A stretch of DNA of 23,474 nucleotides from a virus: positions 1 to 23,474 of the IMG/VR virus record IMGVR_UViG_3300035138_000092. One strand, given 5' to 3'. Within the stretch, counting starts at the first letter, position 1, and each line of letters begins with the position of its first letter. Under the pieces are notes generated by a model, which saw only the letters and a program-made list of their open reading frames with translations, searched no databases and was not told the origin of the DNA. Made by a program: the position numbers and the translations under genes. Below, piece after piece: positions 1 through 7,617 of the stretch.

Positions 1-42
1 GAATGGGTAGCACCACCACTAGAGAAGGTTAAACAAAAATAG
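1..42 (+). CDS. 3' end of a CDS cut off by the window start
   Basis: Frame 1 is open from the first base to a TAG at 40-42 and encodes a tail ending PPLEKVKQK. The other two forward frames hit stops early. The next gene has its ribosome binding site directly after this stop, as expected for the end of an upstream gene in the same operon. Thirteen residues are too few to assign a function. Confidence 0.45.
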   Translation, partial: EWVAPPLEKVKQK

Positions 43-59
43 TGCAAGGAGAAAAAATT

Positions 60-305
60 ATGGGTAAGTTTAAAATTATTGAATTCATAATGAAGATAAT
101 GGCCATTTTTGAAGATGGAAAGTTTAATTATGAAGACAAGGACAAATGTCATGAGCTGGTGGATGACTTACTGGATGAATTTTGTAGTGGTTTTGGAAAA
201 ACAAGACGTTTTATTTGGGGACAAATAGCATATTGGATAGTAGAAGAAGCGTTCTGGCACTTGAAAAAATATCCAGATATACCAGATGCAATACCAGTTG
301 AATAA
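60..305 (+). CDS. hypothetical protein, 81 aa
   Basis: I do not recognise this protein. It is acidic overall, with a hydrophobic N-terminal helix (roughly residues 4-17), an acidic centre (EDKDKCHELVDDLLDEF) and aromatic residues near the C-terminus (FIWGQIAYWIVEEAFWHL). I chose the ATG at 60 over the in-frame GTG at 42 because AAGGAG at about 46-51 sits 8 bases upstream of 60, and the GTG overlaps the previous stop. It is probably a small cytoplasmic phage protein. Confidence 0.7.
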   Translation: MGKFKIIEFIMKIMAIFEDGKFNYEDKDKCHELVDDLLDEFCSGFGKTRRFIWGQIAYWIVEEAFWHLKKYPDIPDAIPVE

Positions 306-447
306 AAGATACATTTACTATACACATGACTTTTTCGTTCACAGAGATGATAGGTAGTGGAGTTTATTGGTTTTCATTGCTACCTACAATTCTCCTCCTT
401 TCTGGGATGAGCGGGGGGAGTGGTCACCCCCGCTCTGAATATAAATT
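306..447 (+). other. intergenic leader with two hairpins
   Basis: This 142-base gap has no convincing ORF. It holds two inverted repeats: TAGGTAG at 351-357 with CTACCTA at 380-386, and a strong 9-bp GC stem, GAGCGGGGG at 409-417 with CCCCCGCTC at 427-435 around a 9-base loop. The GC stem has no U-tract after it, so a classical intrinsic terminator is not supported. It ends only 12 bases before the next start codon and may act on translation or RNA stability. A weak promoter-like pair, TTGAAT at 298 and TATACA at 319 with a 15-base spacer, lies upstream. Confidence 0.5.
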
Positions 448-726
448 ATGGCAGGAATAATATTATTTGTAAGACCCAATTGCATAAAATGTATGGAAGC
501 TGAAGAGGATTTGATGCTTAATGAAATCGAATATGAGTTAATAGATATTACGAACACACCTGGTTGGATATTAGATTCTTATGGTTTACCCTTACGACAA
601 TTGCCGATAGTTATTTATGGTGATATTAAAAAACATCGCACTATAAAAGCTTGGCCCAAAGGAACTGAACATTTAAGATTTGTTCAGGAATATATATCGC
701 AGGGGTGTGGAGGATGCAAGAAATAA
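448..726 (+). CDS. glutaredoxin-like thioredoxin-fold protein, 92 aa
   Basis: The product has the layout of a small glutaredoxin: a first strand (IILFVRPN) leading into a redox motif C12-I-K-C15, a helix, a second strand (EYELIDI), and the cis-proline loop LPIVIYGD with P53, followed by the final strand and helix. Length fits the family (80-100 aa). Phage glutaredoxins usually supply electrons to ribonucleotide reductase or keep thiols reduced in the cytoplasm; no reductase gene is visible here, so the partner is unknown. Unusual is a second C-x-x-C at the very end (C87-G-G-C90). The start is the ATG after the GC-rich hairpin; no Shine-Dalgarno is evident. The next small gene starts inside the 3' end. 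Confidence 0.75.
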   Translation: MAGIILFVRPNCIKCMEAEEDLMLNEIEYELIDITNTPGWILDSYGLPLRQLPIVIYGDIKKHRTIKAWPKGTEHLRFVQEYISQGCGGCKK

Positions 727-818
727 TATGGTTATTAAAATTAATAGATGTGATTGTAGCTGGAATTATTGTTGTTACTATTCGTCAATTGATAAAAATG
801 CTTGAGAAGGAGAAGTAG
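714..818 (+). CDS. small single-pass membrane peptide, 34 aa
   Basis: This short reading frame starts at an ATG inside the end of the glutaredoxin-like gene and stops at TAG 816-818, two bases before the next start codon. Residues 4-23 form a hydrophobic stretch (IIWLLKLIDVIVAGIIVVTI) followed by a basic/acidic tail (RQLIKMLEKEK), the look of a one-helix membrane peptide. A purine-rich AGGGG at 701-705 lies about 8 bases upstream. Tight packing between neighbours supports translation, but a peptide this short has no recognisable family. Function unknown. Confidence 0.5.
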   Translation: MQEIIWLLKLIDVIVAGIIVVTIRQLIKMLEKEK

Positions 819-819
819 T

Positions 820-1170
820 ATGTCAGATGTAGTAGCTGAGTTGATGAGCACTAAGGATGCAGCTAATTATTTAGGTCTGCACCATAAGACAGTAGAAAAA
901 ATGTGTCGTGAGGGTGGAATTGAATATATTCAAATAGGTGAAAGATATAGGTTTAAAAAAGCAGATTTGGATAAATTTATAGAGAAGAAACGTAAAGGTA
1001 ACAATAAAAAAGTAGTAATAGAAGGATTTAGGTGTCATGTAGCGAAATGTGAAGATAATCCTCATATGAAATATAGATTACTTGTTTGTGAGAAAGATTG
1101 TATGGCAAGACACTGGTTGTTCGGAAAGAATAAAAAAGTAAGAGTTATATATGAAGAGATTGATGAATAG
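820..1170 (+). CDS. excisionase-type helix-turn-helix DNA-binding protein, 116 aa
   Basis: Residues about 9-62 match the HTH_17/excisionase pattern: STKDAANYLGLHHKTVEKM forms helix-turn-helix, followed by EYIQIGERYRFKKADLDKFI, the typical wing and last helix of MerR/Xis-like proteins. The C-terminal half (65-116) is separate, with scattered cysteines (C73, C78, C91, C95), and may bind metal. The ATG at 820 is preferred over a TTG at 802 because GAAGGAG at 806-812 precedes it. Position just before the terminase genes suggests DNA binding linked to packaging or regulation; a role as a terminase accessory or transcription factor is inference. Confidence 0.72.
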   Translation: MSDVVAELMSTKDAANYLGLHHKTVEKMCREGGIEYIQIGERYRFKKADLDKFIEKKRKGNNKKVVIEGFRCHVAKCEDNPHMKYRLLVCEKDCMARHWLFGKNKKVRVIYEEIDE

Positions 1171-1203
1171 CTATTCATGGAATAAAAATATTTACAATAA
1201 ATT

Positions 1204-1728
1204 ATGGCAAAAAAGACAAGGAAAAAGACTGTCAGAAATCCAAAATATTTTTGTACAGGCACAAACAAAAGTGGTAATCCTTGCCAGAAATATAGGATGA
1301 AAGGGAAATTGACTTGTAAGACTCATCATGTGGGTAGACCATTAAAACACGGTAAATACAGCAAGGTATTAGTAAAGGAACTTGCTGAAAAGATTGAAGA
1401 AGTTAAACAGGATAAAAGATATTTACAGTGGGAAAATATTCTTGCTACCACATATTCAATAATAGAGCATCTAGGAGAACGTATATCTGAGGAAACACTC
1501 ACTCAGGAGATGGGTGATGTTCTTATAAATAGATTAAACATGTATGTCAAACAACTGGAAACGTTTAATAAAGTGCAACACGGTGAAAGGCATATTGTGA
1601 CGTACGAAACAATCGATATTGTTTTGAAACAGTACGTACATATCATACAGGAAATAGTACCGGATGCTAAACTTAGAGACAAACTCATCGAAAGAATCGC
1701 TCAATTACGTATACCAGAGGACAGTTAA
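1204..1728 (+). CDS. putative small terminase subunit with N-terminal Cys/His cluster, 174 aa
   Basis: The gene lies directly before, and overlaps, the large terminase gene, the usual place of the small subunit that recognises phage DNA. The basic N-terminus contains a Cys/His cluster (C17, C27, C38, H41/H42, then HVGRPLKHG), similar to the CxxxxG.PC..H.G motifs of many phage DNA-packaging proteins. Residues about 60-165 are strongly helical and charged, suited to oligomerisation. No ribosome binding site is evident; the leader is A/T-rich. The assignment as TerS rests on position and composition, since small terminases diverge too far for clear motifs. An alternative is a zinc-binding adaptor. 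Confidence 0.55.
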   Translation: MAKKTRKKTVRNPKYFCTGTNKSGNPCQKYRMKGKLTCKTHHVGRPLKHGKYSKVLVKELAEKIEEVKQDKRYLQWENILATTYSIIEHLGERISEETLTQEMGDVLINRLNMYVKQLETFNKVQHGERHIVTYETIDIVLKQYVHIIQEIVPDAKLRDKLIERIAQLRIPEDS

Positions 1729-3322
1729 TATATATAAAAATCAAAGAAAATCCTCTGATATTATTTCTTTCAGAAAATGGATTGATAAATATTATCGCAT
1801 ACCATTAAGTAATAGAGCACCACAGGGAACACTGGTATTTTCTGATAAACCCTACCTTAAAGACTTATATAAATGCACTGATAAAGAGATAGTGGTAATG
1901 AAAAGTGCTCAAGTGGGTATAAGTGAATGGGCAATCGCACAATCAATTTATCATGCTGATCAGTATGGTGCTATTGTGTTATATACATTTCCTACTGCAG
2001 CACAAATAGGTAATTTTGTTTCAGGACGTGTTAATCCTGTTATAGAGAACTCAATGTATATAAACCAGTTAATAGGTAAATCCAGGTACTCCAAAGATGA
2101 TATAGGAATGAAATCTATTGGTGGTGCTTTTTTATATTTTAGAGGTTCAGTTGATAGAAACCAAATAATCAGTATAAACGCTGATATGGTTGTGTTGGAT
2201 GAATTGGATCAGATGATTCAAAACAGTATCGATACTATAGAGAAACGTTTATTATCAAGTGCATACCAGTGGAAAAGGAAACTGAGTGCACCGACATATG
2301 TAGATTTTGGAATAGATGCTGAATATGCAAAAAGTGATATGCGCCAATGGTTTATTAAATGTCCCAAATGTCGTAAAGAACAAACACTAAGATTTCCACA
2401 ATCATTTCGAATAGATCCACCACAGGATGGATATTGGTGCGATAAACACAAGTGTGACGGTAAACTTAATCCAACAAAAGGTATGTGGATTAAAACTGTT
2501 CCTGAATCCGATATAACCGGTTATCATGTAGTAGGTATGATGAATCCCAGAACTAACGCATTAAAAATTATTGAGAAATACAATGATCCACGCACTAATA
2601 TAATGGAATTTTACTGGCAGGATATTGGGATTCCATACAATCCCAAAGGTTCCAAAATGACACGTGATATTTTAGATGCATGTCGGGCAACCGATAAAGA
2701 AGTTCTTGCTGAAATTGGAAACCATTGCAGAATGGGTGTTGACGTTGGAAAAGTCCTACACGTGAGAATAAGTGAACTAGTGGATGAACGGAAGGTTGCC
2801 CGATATATAGGAACTGTTAAAGAATTTGAGGATCTGGATAAATTGATGCGACTATATGATGTGGATGTATGTATTATCGATGCATTACCAGAAACAAGAA
2901 AAGCTAAAGAGTTTCAGGAACGATACAAAGGAAGAGTATGGTTAGCTTATTATACTCCAATAAAAGGTGGACGAATATGTGATTTTGATCCTAAAGAACC
3001 AATAGTAAAGGTAAATCGCACACTTGCACTTGATCATGTACATGCTGAATTAGAAGGTAGAGAACAGGTGCTACCGAAAAATATAGACGATATTGAAGAT
3101 TTTTATGATCAGATGTGTGCTTTGACTAAGATTGAGAAAACTGATCCTAAAACCGGTAATAAATCATATCTTTATGTAGGTGGCAGTGTTGATGAACAAG
3201 GTAAACCTACAACTGTTGAGAGACCTGATCATTATATGCATTCCAGTGTGTATGAGTTCATAGCCTGGCAAGCGAAAGTATATAGAACATTTACTGGTAG
3301 AAGGGCAAGGATATTCGGATGA
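1664..3322 (+). CDS. terL: terminase large subunit, GpA family, 552 aa
   Basis: This is the motor ATPase and nuclease that packages DNA into the prohead. The deviant Walker A KSAQVGIS begins at K80 and, as in lambda gpA (KSARVGYS), has its lysine at the start of the loop. Walker B is VVLDELD with D179/E180. A Cys pair motif follows (CPKCRKE, then C and H), a feature of GpA-type enzymes. The C-terminal RNase H-like nuclease shows RMGVDVGK with D360 and VCIIDALPE with D406. The length fits. The start at 1664 overlaps the preceding gene by 65 bases; no other in-frame ATG precedes the ATPase core. A small membrane gene begins in the stop codon region (ATGA). Confidence 0.93.
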   Translation: MLNLETNSSKESLNYVYQRTVNIYKNQRKSSDIISFRKWIDKYYRIPLSNRAPQGTLVFSDKPYLKDLYKCTDKEIVVMKSAQVGISEWAIAQSIYHADQYGAIVLYTFPTAAQIGNFVSGRVNPVIENSMYINQLIGKSRYSKDDIGMKSIGGAFLYFRGSVDRNQIISINADMVVLDELDQMIQNSIDTIEKRLLSSAYQWKRKLSAPTYVDFGIDAEYAKSDMRQWFIKCPKCRKEQTLRFPQSFRIDPPQDGYWCDKHKCDGKLNPTKGMWIKTVPESDITGYHVVGMMNPRTNALKIIEKYNDPRTNIMEFYWQDIGIPYNPKGSKMTRDILDACRATDKEVLAEIGNHCRMGVDVGKVLHVRISELVDERKVARYIGTVKEFEDLDKLMRLYDVDVCIIDALPETRKAKEFQERYKGRVWLAYYTPIKGGRICDFDPKEPIVKVNRTLALDHVHAELEGREQVLPKNIDDIEDFYDQMCALTKIEKTDPKTGNKSYLYVGGSVDEQGKPTTVERPDHYMHSSVYEFIAWQAKVYRTFTGRRARIFG

Positions 3323-3492
3323 AAGTTATAAAATTTATAAGTTATTCAATTATGAGTTATTTAATATTTACACTAATAGAAATAATTGCAATAGAATATA
3401 ATTATAACCAATTATTATTAGATTTGATAAAAAGAAGTTATGGATTTAGTATCGGAATATTACTTTATCATTATTTAATCAGGAAGGAATAA
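3319..3492 (+). CDS. small membrane protein, 57 aa
   Basis: The frame starts at the ATG of the ATGA that ends the terminase gene and stops at TAA 3490-3492, which shares a base with the next ATG, so three genes are coupled by overlaps. Residues 4-26 are hydrophobic (IKFISYSIMSYLIFTLIEII) and a second hydrophobic stretch covers about 41-54 (YGFSIGILLYHYLI), with charged residues between and after. Two membrane passes are likely. A role near terminase could be an accessory or holin-like function, but nothing in the sequence shows it. Confidence 0.55.
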   Translation: MKVIKFISYSIMSYLIFTLIEIIAIEYNYNQLLLDLIKRSYGFSIGILLYHYLIRKE

Positions 3493-3698
3493 TGGAACAA
3501 ATATTATTAAGCGATATTTTATATACAGAAAATATTGATGAACTAAGGAGAATAGCCAAGGATTTATTTTTTGATGTACTTACTTTTAGAGGATATTATG
3601 CAGAATTTAAAGCAATATGTAAAAATCATGGCTATGAAGGTAGTTCACATCATGAATTATTAAATTATCTAGAGGATAAATTATGGAAAAAAAACTGA
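3492..3698 (+). CDS. hypothetical protein, 68 aa
   Basis: I do not recognise this protein. It is acidic to neutral and predicted helical (SDILYTENIDELRRIAKD), with a second half carrying KAICKNHGYEGSSHHELLNY. GGAAGGAAT lies just before the ATG, which overlaps the preceding stop by one base. The next small gene begins inside its 3' end. It is probably a cytoplasmic accessory protein. Confidence 0.65.
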   Translation: MEQILLSDILYTENIDELRRIAKDLFFDVLTFRGYYAEFKAICKNHGYEGSSHHELLNYLEDKLWKKN

Positions 3699-3853
3699 TG
3701 GAAATACATAATCTAGCTTTAAAAAAAGCTAATGAATACAAACGAATAGATACACAAATAAAGTATTATAAAAAAGAAAGAAACCGGTTATTAGAAGAAA
3801 ATAAATATTGGGAAAAACTATCCGATAAATTAGTGGAAATAATGAAACAATAA
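3683..3853 (+). CDS. coiled-coil small protein, 56 aa
   Basis: The ATG lies 16 bases before the end of the preceding gene; the stop is at 3851-3853, one base before the next ATG. The product is Lys/Glu-rich with heptad-like hydrophobics (LMEIHNLALKKANEYKRI, then NRLLEENKYWEKLSDKLVEI), so an alpha-helical coiled coil is likely along most of its length. Gene order without gaps supports it as real. No family is recognised. Confidence 0.6.
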   Translation: MEKKLMEIHNLALKKANEYKRIDTQIKYYKKERNRLLEENKYWEKLSDKLVEIMKQ

Positions 3854-3854
3854 A

Positions 3855-4124
3855 ATGAAGTTTATAAATGACATAGAAGAATTTGGATTATGGTTTAAAC
3901 GTTTATTAAGATGGGATAAATGTGAATTCTGTGAAAACATAGATTATGAAATTAAATTATATGATTTAAAGATATTAGATTATGTACAAATAAGCTCAGA
4001 AGTAGAGATAACGTGTAATCGATGTGGAAAAATAAAAAAATGGAATACCGATAAACTATATTCATATTATCAATCGTTAAAACTGAATCGGAATGTGGAG
4101 GCAGAAAATGGCAGATGCAGTTAA
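3855..4124 (+). CDS. zinc-ribbon small protein, 89 aa
   Basis: Two CxxC knuckles are visible: C23-E-F-C26 and C54-N-R-C57 (WDKCEFCENIDYEIK, then EITCNRCGKIKKW), a spacing typical of a zinc ribbon. The N-terminus is amphipathic and aromatic. Zinc ribbons commonly bind nucleic acid or protein partners; no specific role can be given. The 3' end overlaps the portal start by 17 bases, so translation is likely coupled to portal. Confidence 0.68.
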   Translation: MKFINDIEEFGLWFKRLLRWDKCEFCENIDYEIKLYDLKILDYVQISSEVEITCNRCGKIKKWNTDKLYSYYQSLKLNRNVEAENGRCS

Positions 4125-5748
4125 AGATCCAATATTAAGAAAAGCAATTATTCTTGGTGATATAAAAACAGCAAGACAAACTGGTAAAAGTAAACAAGTT
4201 AGCAGACTTATTAAAAAGGATAAATTTGATTACAAAGGTACTGATGCTATTAAACCGCCATATAATTTATTTTGGTTAGCTGATTATATGGTGAGATGTA
4301 CTGAACATGAAGCAGCAGTGAATTTGAAAGCCAGTACAATTATATCTGAATTACAAATAATTCCAGTTGAAGGACAAGAAACAGAAAGTAAACGTGAAGG
4401 TGATGAATCATTAGAAAAAGAAGAAAAACGTATATGGGAACGAATTGATAATCTTAATCCACATACACCAACAAATGAAATATTTAGAAGAACAGCGATA
4501 GATTATGAAGCTATAGGTTGTGGATATATGGAAGTACTTCGATTTACCACTCAGGAACTTGCACAGTTAAACCATGCTTCTGCAACAGATATGCGAATAA
4601 GACAGGATGGTATAGGGTTTATCCAAGAGGTAGGTGATTCTTATCGTTATTTTAAGCTGTTTGGTGATAATGATATTCCGATGAGTTATGCATCTGGTAA
4701 GTTTCCACTCACAGCGGAACAGATACAGAAACATTTCAGGGAAAGTCATAATATTTTAATTGATAGTGAAAGAGCAGAAGAGTTGGTGGCTAAGGAAGAA
4801 GAGTATTTTGAAGAAGATGAAGCAACTGAAATACTTGATTTTCAGAAATATCATACACAAAGTGAAAGGTATGGATTACCGGATTGTTTATCATGTACAG
4901 TTGATATGGAAATTTTGGAGAAAGCAAAAGAATATAATTATTACTTTTTTCAGAATCATGCTATGGCAAGATGGTTGATATTATTATCCGGTCCGGACGA
5001 TACATTAACTCATGAGGATGAAGAAGTTATACAAAATTATATAACTGCATCAATAAAAGGTAATAGTAATGTCGGCAAATCCTTATGGTTAAGATTACCA
5101 AGTGGTGTATCAATAGAAATACAGCGATTAGATGCAGATATTAAGGAAGGTAGTTGGGAGAAGTTAATATATAACAGTGCATTATCAGTAGCAAGAGCAG
5201 AAGGTGTACCACTGGATTTACTTCAAATAGTTACTCCACAAGGATTAGGAGGTACACGAACTAAACAAGCACTTGTGCAATTCAAGGAACATGTTATTGA
5301 TCCTGGACAGAAATACTTTTCAAACCGCATTAATAAGAATCTTGTATGGAGCGATAAAGGATTGAATATAAATAACTGGCAGATCCAATTTAAATCATTC
5401 GATATAGACAAAACCGGTGAAGATGTAGAATATTTCACCAAGATGGAGAAAGCCGGTAGATTTAATACTGACGAAATGAGAGCATTTGCAAAACAATTAG
5501 GATTCACGTTCTTCGATGAAGTGGAAGTGGAAGGTGGAAAAGCTATATTGGTTGATACTAATAAGCAACCATTAGCGTATTTAGCTGGAACACCAGAAGA
5601 ACAGGTTGAAGCGAATAAAACACCGGAAGAGAAAACAGTTAAATCGCTTCATGATCTAAAAAAGAGTATATTGGAAATGGTAGGAAAACAAACTAAACCT
5701 GAATCAGAAGAAGAATTGGTAGACTTGGAAGTTGAATTAAATGATTAA
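4108..5748 (+). CDS. phage portal protein, 546 aa
   Basis: Position right after terminase and the sequence point to the portal, the dodecameric ring through which DNA enters the head and to which the tail joins. The N-terminal region has YNLFWLADYMVRCTEHEAAV, typical of portals that carry a tyrosine/leucine-rich start. The core includes FFQNHAMARWLILLSG, GVPLDLL and GTRTKQALVQFKEHVIDP, like PBSX-type portals, and the tail is acidic. The start at 4108 has GGAGG about 6 bases upstream; the in-frame ATG at 4093 does not. Length (500-550 aa) fits the family. Family assignment is by overall pattern rather than a catalytic motif. Confidence 0.85.
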   Translation: MADAVKDPILRKAIILGDIKTARQTGKSKQVSRLIKKDKFDYKGTDAIKPPYNLFWLADYMVRCTEHEAAVNLKASTIISELQIIPVEGQETESKREGDESLEKEEKRIWERIDNLNPHTPTNEIFRRTAIDYEAIGCGYMEVLRFTTQELAQLNHASATDMRIRQDGIGFIQEVGDSYRYFKLFGDNDIPMSYASGKFPLTAEQIQKHFRESHNILIDSERAEELVAKEEEYFEEDEATEILDFQKYHTQSERYGLPDCLSCTVDMEILEKAKEYNYYFFQNHAMARWLILLSGPDDTLTHEDEEVIQNYITASIKGNSNVGKSLWLRLPSGVSIEIQRLDADIKEGSWEKLIYNSALSVARAEGVPLDLLQIVTPQGLGGTRTKQALVQFKEHVIDPGQKYFSNRINKNLVWSDKGLNINNWQIQFKSFDIDKTGEDVEYFTKMEKAGRFNTDEMRAFAKQLGFTFFDEVEVEGGKAILVDTNKQPLAYLAGTPEEQVEANKTPEEKTVKSLHDLKKSILEMVGKQTKPESEEELVDLEVELND

Positions 5749-5764
5749 GGGAGTTGATTAAATA

Positions 5765-5950
5765 ATGAGTTCAGGAAGAAAAGATAGAGGTAGTGGAGGC
5801 GCAAAGAAAATAGGCAGAGATAAAAACAAACCACAACGTACACTTCAGAATATACGCACAAGGCAGAATGTTCAGAGACGTAGGGAAAAACATAAAAAGA
5901 AATATCCAAATGATAAAGAATCCTTAAAAAATGCAAAAAGATGGCTATAA
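5765..5950 (+). CDS. small basic protein, 61 aa
   Basis: The protein is very basic and polar: SGGAKKIGRDKNKP, then RTRQNVQRRREKHKKKYPND. It resembles short phage proteins that begin with a KIGRN-like motif and end with a basic HPND-like helix; these are common near structural genes but uncharacterised as far as I know. GGGAG at 5749-5753 precedes the ATG by about 11 bases. Nucleic-acid binding is plausible from the charge. Confidence 0.65.
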   Translation: MSSGRKDRGSGGAKKIGRDKNKPQRTLQNIRTRQNVQRRREKHKKKYPNDKESLKNAKRWL

Positions 5951-5969
5951 AATTATTGGAGATAAATTT

Positions 5970-6182
5970 ATGAAACCTAAAAGAATGGATATACCCCTAG
6001 AAACTACGCTTGATTCTAAACAATTAGCAAAAAATCTTGGCATAAAAATATATATAAAGAATTATAAACAATGGCAATTTAGAATGTGGTTATCAACTAT
6101 ATTAATTAAATTAGCCAGTAAAATATCATGGATGAATTGTGAAGTTATTTTGGGAGAAAAAAATGAAACCCAAAACAGTTAA
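5970..6182 (+). CDS. hypothetical protein, 70 aa
   Basis: I do not recognise this protein. An earlier in-frame ATG at 5931 exists, but GGAG at 5958-5961 sits 8 bases before the ATG at 5970, so I prefer the shorter form. The middle is aromatic and amphipathic (YIKNYKQWQFRMWLSTILIK), possibly membrane-associating. The 3' end overlaps the next gene by 20 bases. Confidence 0.55.
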   Translation: MKPKRMDIPLETTLDSKQLAKNLGIKIYIKNYKQWQFRMWLSTILIKLASKISWMNCEVILGEKNETQNS

Positions 6183-6462
6183 TATTCTGGGTAAAAATTA
6201 CAAGATAGGGTATTATGATACACCAGGAGAAGTTGATCCCAGTAAATACCAAGCATATTTGGGTCACATAGACTTTATGATGAAAGAAATATCTATCTAC
6301 GATAATGGATATAACTTTGAAGATGTGTGGCACGCTATTTTTCACGAAATATTACATGCAATTGCTATGGAATTAAAATTACAGTTTGATGATGAGGATA
6401 CAGTTGATTTGCTTGCATTAGGATTAACCGATGTCATGTTCAGAAATAAATGGATTAAATAA
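6163..6462 (+). CDS. HEXXH-containing mini-protein, putative metallopeptidase-like, 99 aa
   Basis: Residues H61-E-I-L-H65 form the HEXXH zinc-binding motif of zincin peptidases, set in a helix (DVWHAIFHEILHAIAMEL). A following acidic helix (DDEDTVDLLALGL) could provide the third ligand. The N-terminal half is a small beta-rich region (VNILGKNYKIGYYDTPG). At under 100 residues it is a minimal zincin core. Similar small HEXXH proteins occur in phages with unknown substrates. The ATG at 6163 follows GGGAG (6152-6156) by 6 bases; the earlier ATG at 6139 does not have a site. Peptidase activity is inferred only from the motif. Confidence 0.7.
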   Translation: MKPKTVNILGKNYKIGYYDTPGEVDPSKYQAYLGHIDFMMKEISIYDNGYNFEDVWHAIFHEILHAIAMELKLQFDDEDTVDLLALGLTDVMFRNKWIK

Positions 6463-6628
6463 GTATACCTGTCCTGTATGTAGTAGAGATATGGCTATAA
6501 TAACTACATATTCTGATGCGGAAGGTAAAACACACGTATTAACATATTGTTCCAACTGCAACGAATATTATGAGATTAAACCGGTAAGGGAAGACAAAGT
6601 GATGAACCCAAACCCAAGGAGATGTTAA
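6431..6628 (+). CDS. zinc-ribbon small protein, 65 aa
   Basis: A canonical zinc ribbon is visible: C14-P-V-C17 and C40-S-N-C43 separated by a beta hairpin (MAIITTYSDAEGKTHVLTY). The C-terminal tail is polar. The ATG lies 32 bases before the end of the preceding gene, so the two are probably translationally coupled. The next gene follows directly, and the end of this gene carries its AAGGAG site. Function unknown. Confidence 0.65.
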   Translation: MSCSEINGLNKYTCPVCSRDMAIITTYSDAEGKTHVLTYCSNCNEYYEIKPVREDKVMNPNPRRC

Positions 6629-7144
6629 ATGCTTAAGAGTAAAACAGAAAAAACTATAAATGAAAAATTTGATAGCATTATCAATAGATTACACGATTTT
6701 CATACGTATAATATTATGGTTTCTATTGTACAGGGTTTCATAAAGGGGATTGAAGATTCTTTTCTCAAAGGGCTTTATGGTAAACTTTCTGGTAATTATA
6801 GTATTGGTAATGCTCTTTTTTATGAAATATCTCAAGAATATGGAAAAAAGTATGGTTCGAAAATAGTTCAAATTTTATTGGATAAAAAGAAAAAGGAAAG
6901 AATTACAAAAGAAGCAGAATTTAGATTTGATAAATTAGATACAAAACCTGGTGATTTACTATTAATTAATTCTGATGAATCAATTTTTCAAGATGAATAT
7001 TATGAGAATTTATTTAGAGAATTAGCGCAAAAACACAATATTAAATTCATACATATAAAAAAGGATATAAGAATACAAGATATACCAGAAAAAGAAATGG
7101 AGAAAATGGGATGGGTTAGAAAGGAAAAAATAACATCACAATGA
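6629..7144 (+). CDS. hypothetical protein, 171 aa
   Basis: AAGGAG at 6615-6620 sits 8 bases before the ATG. The protein looks like two parts: a helical N-terminal region (EKFDSIINRLHDFHTYNIM, then GSKIVQILLDKKKKERI), and from about residue 105 an alpha/beta stretch (KPGDLLLINSDESI, then LAQKHNIKFIHIKKDI). I do not recognise a family. The last codons overlap the next gene by 4 bases (ATGA). Confidence 0.68.
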   Translation: MLKSKTEKTINEKFDSIINRLHDFHTYNIMVSIVQGFIKGIEDSFLKGLYGKLSGNYSIGNALFYEISQEYGKKYGSKIVQILLDKKKKERITKEAEFRFDKLDTKPGDLLLINSDESIFQDEYYENLFRELAQKHNIKFIHIKKDIRIQDIPEKEMEKMGWVRKEKITSQ

Positions 7145-7617
7145 TACAAGACGTACAAGTAAAACTATTAAAAACCCACAGATCCGCTGATAAAAGTGAG
7201 TTTACTGAAATAATACGTCATTCTGATACATTTTTTACAGAAGGATTTGCACAGCTTAATCATGTTACTATGTATGGGAGAGGAACAATAAAAGCATGGC
7301 ATATCTGTCAAACACAGGAAGAATGGTGGTATGTTCCAGTTGGTAATCTTGCTGTTAAACTTATTGATATAAGGAAAAATTCGCCTACATATAAAAACGA
7401 AATGATTATAACGTTGGGTGATAGTTACCCACCGAAAGTGCTTAAAGTACCACATGGGATAGTACATGGATGTAAATCAATATATTTTGTTACTCATTTG
7501 ATTTATATAGCGTCAAAAGAATATGATGAGCATGAAGAACTTAAATTTAAATTAAAAGATGATTTTAATTTTTATTGGGATGAATGGGAGAAAATAAAAA
7601 AAGGAGTGAATATATAA
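7141..7617 (+). CDS. RmlC-like cupin, dTDP-4-dehydrorhamnose 3,5-epimerase family, 158 aa
   Basis: The sequence follows the RmlC-type jelly roll: HSDTFFTEGFAQLNHVTM, GTIKAWHICQTQEEWWYVP, GNLAVKLIDIRKNSPT, and PPKVLKVPHGIVHGCKSI. The histidine in KAWH takes the place of the catalytic base found in the KGxxRGxH motif of RmlC, and PHGIVHG matches the second conserved His region. The classical arginine before that His is absent, so true epimerase activity is uncertain; sugar binding or isomerisation is a reasonable guess. Length is slightly under the usual 180. It overlaps the previous gene by an ATGA. No other sugar genes are visible, so it may act on host-made nucleotide sugars. Confidence 0.72.
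   Translation: MIQDVQVKLLKTHRSADKSEFTEIIRHSDTFFTEGFAQLNHVTMYGRGTIKAWHICQTQEEWWYVPVGNLAVKLIDIRKNSPTYKNEMIITLGDSYPPKVLKVPHGIVHGCKSIYFVTHLIYIASKEYDEHEELKFKLKDDFNFYWDEWEKIKKGVNI

Noticed and set aside
409-435. Rho-independent terminator at the GC-rich hairpin
   Set aside because: No U-tract follows, and the stem ends 12 bases before a start codon; it is kept only as a hairpin.
802-819. TTG start for the HTH protein
   Set aside because: It lies within the preceding small gene, and the GAAGGAG site points to ATG 820.
871-1065. Minus-strand open frames here and elsewhere (for example 5223-5507, 19777-20439)
   Set aside because: They lie opposite well-supported + strand genes, lack ribosome sites, and translate to the Ser/Phe/Leu-rich sequence expected from antisense of AT-rich coding DNA.
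1664-1728. Frameshift between the small and large terminase genes
   Set aside because: The overlap is explained by an ordinary second start codon; no slippery site or shared domain requires fusion.
4760-4978. Alternative + strand frame of 72 codons inside the portal gene
   Set aside because: It is a shadow of the portal reading frame with no initiation signal.
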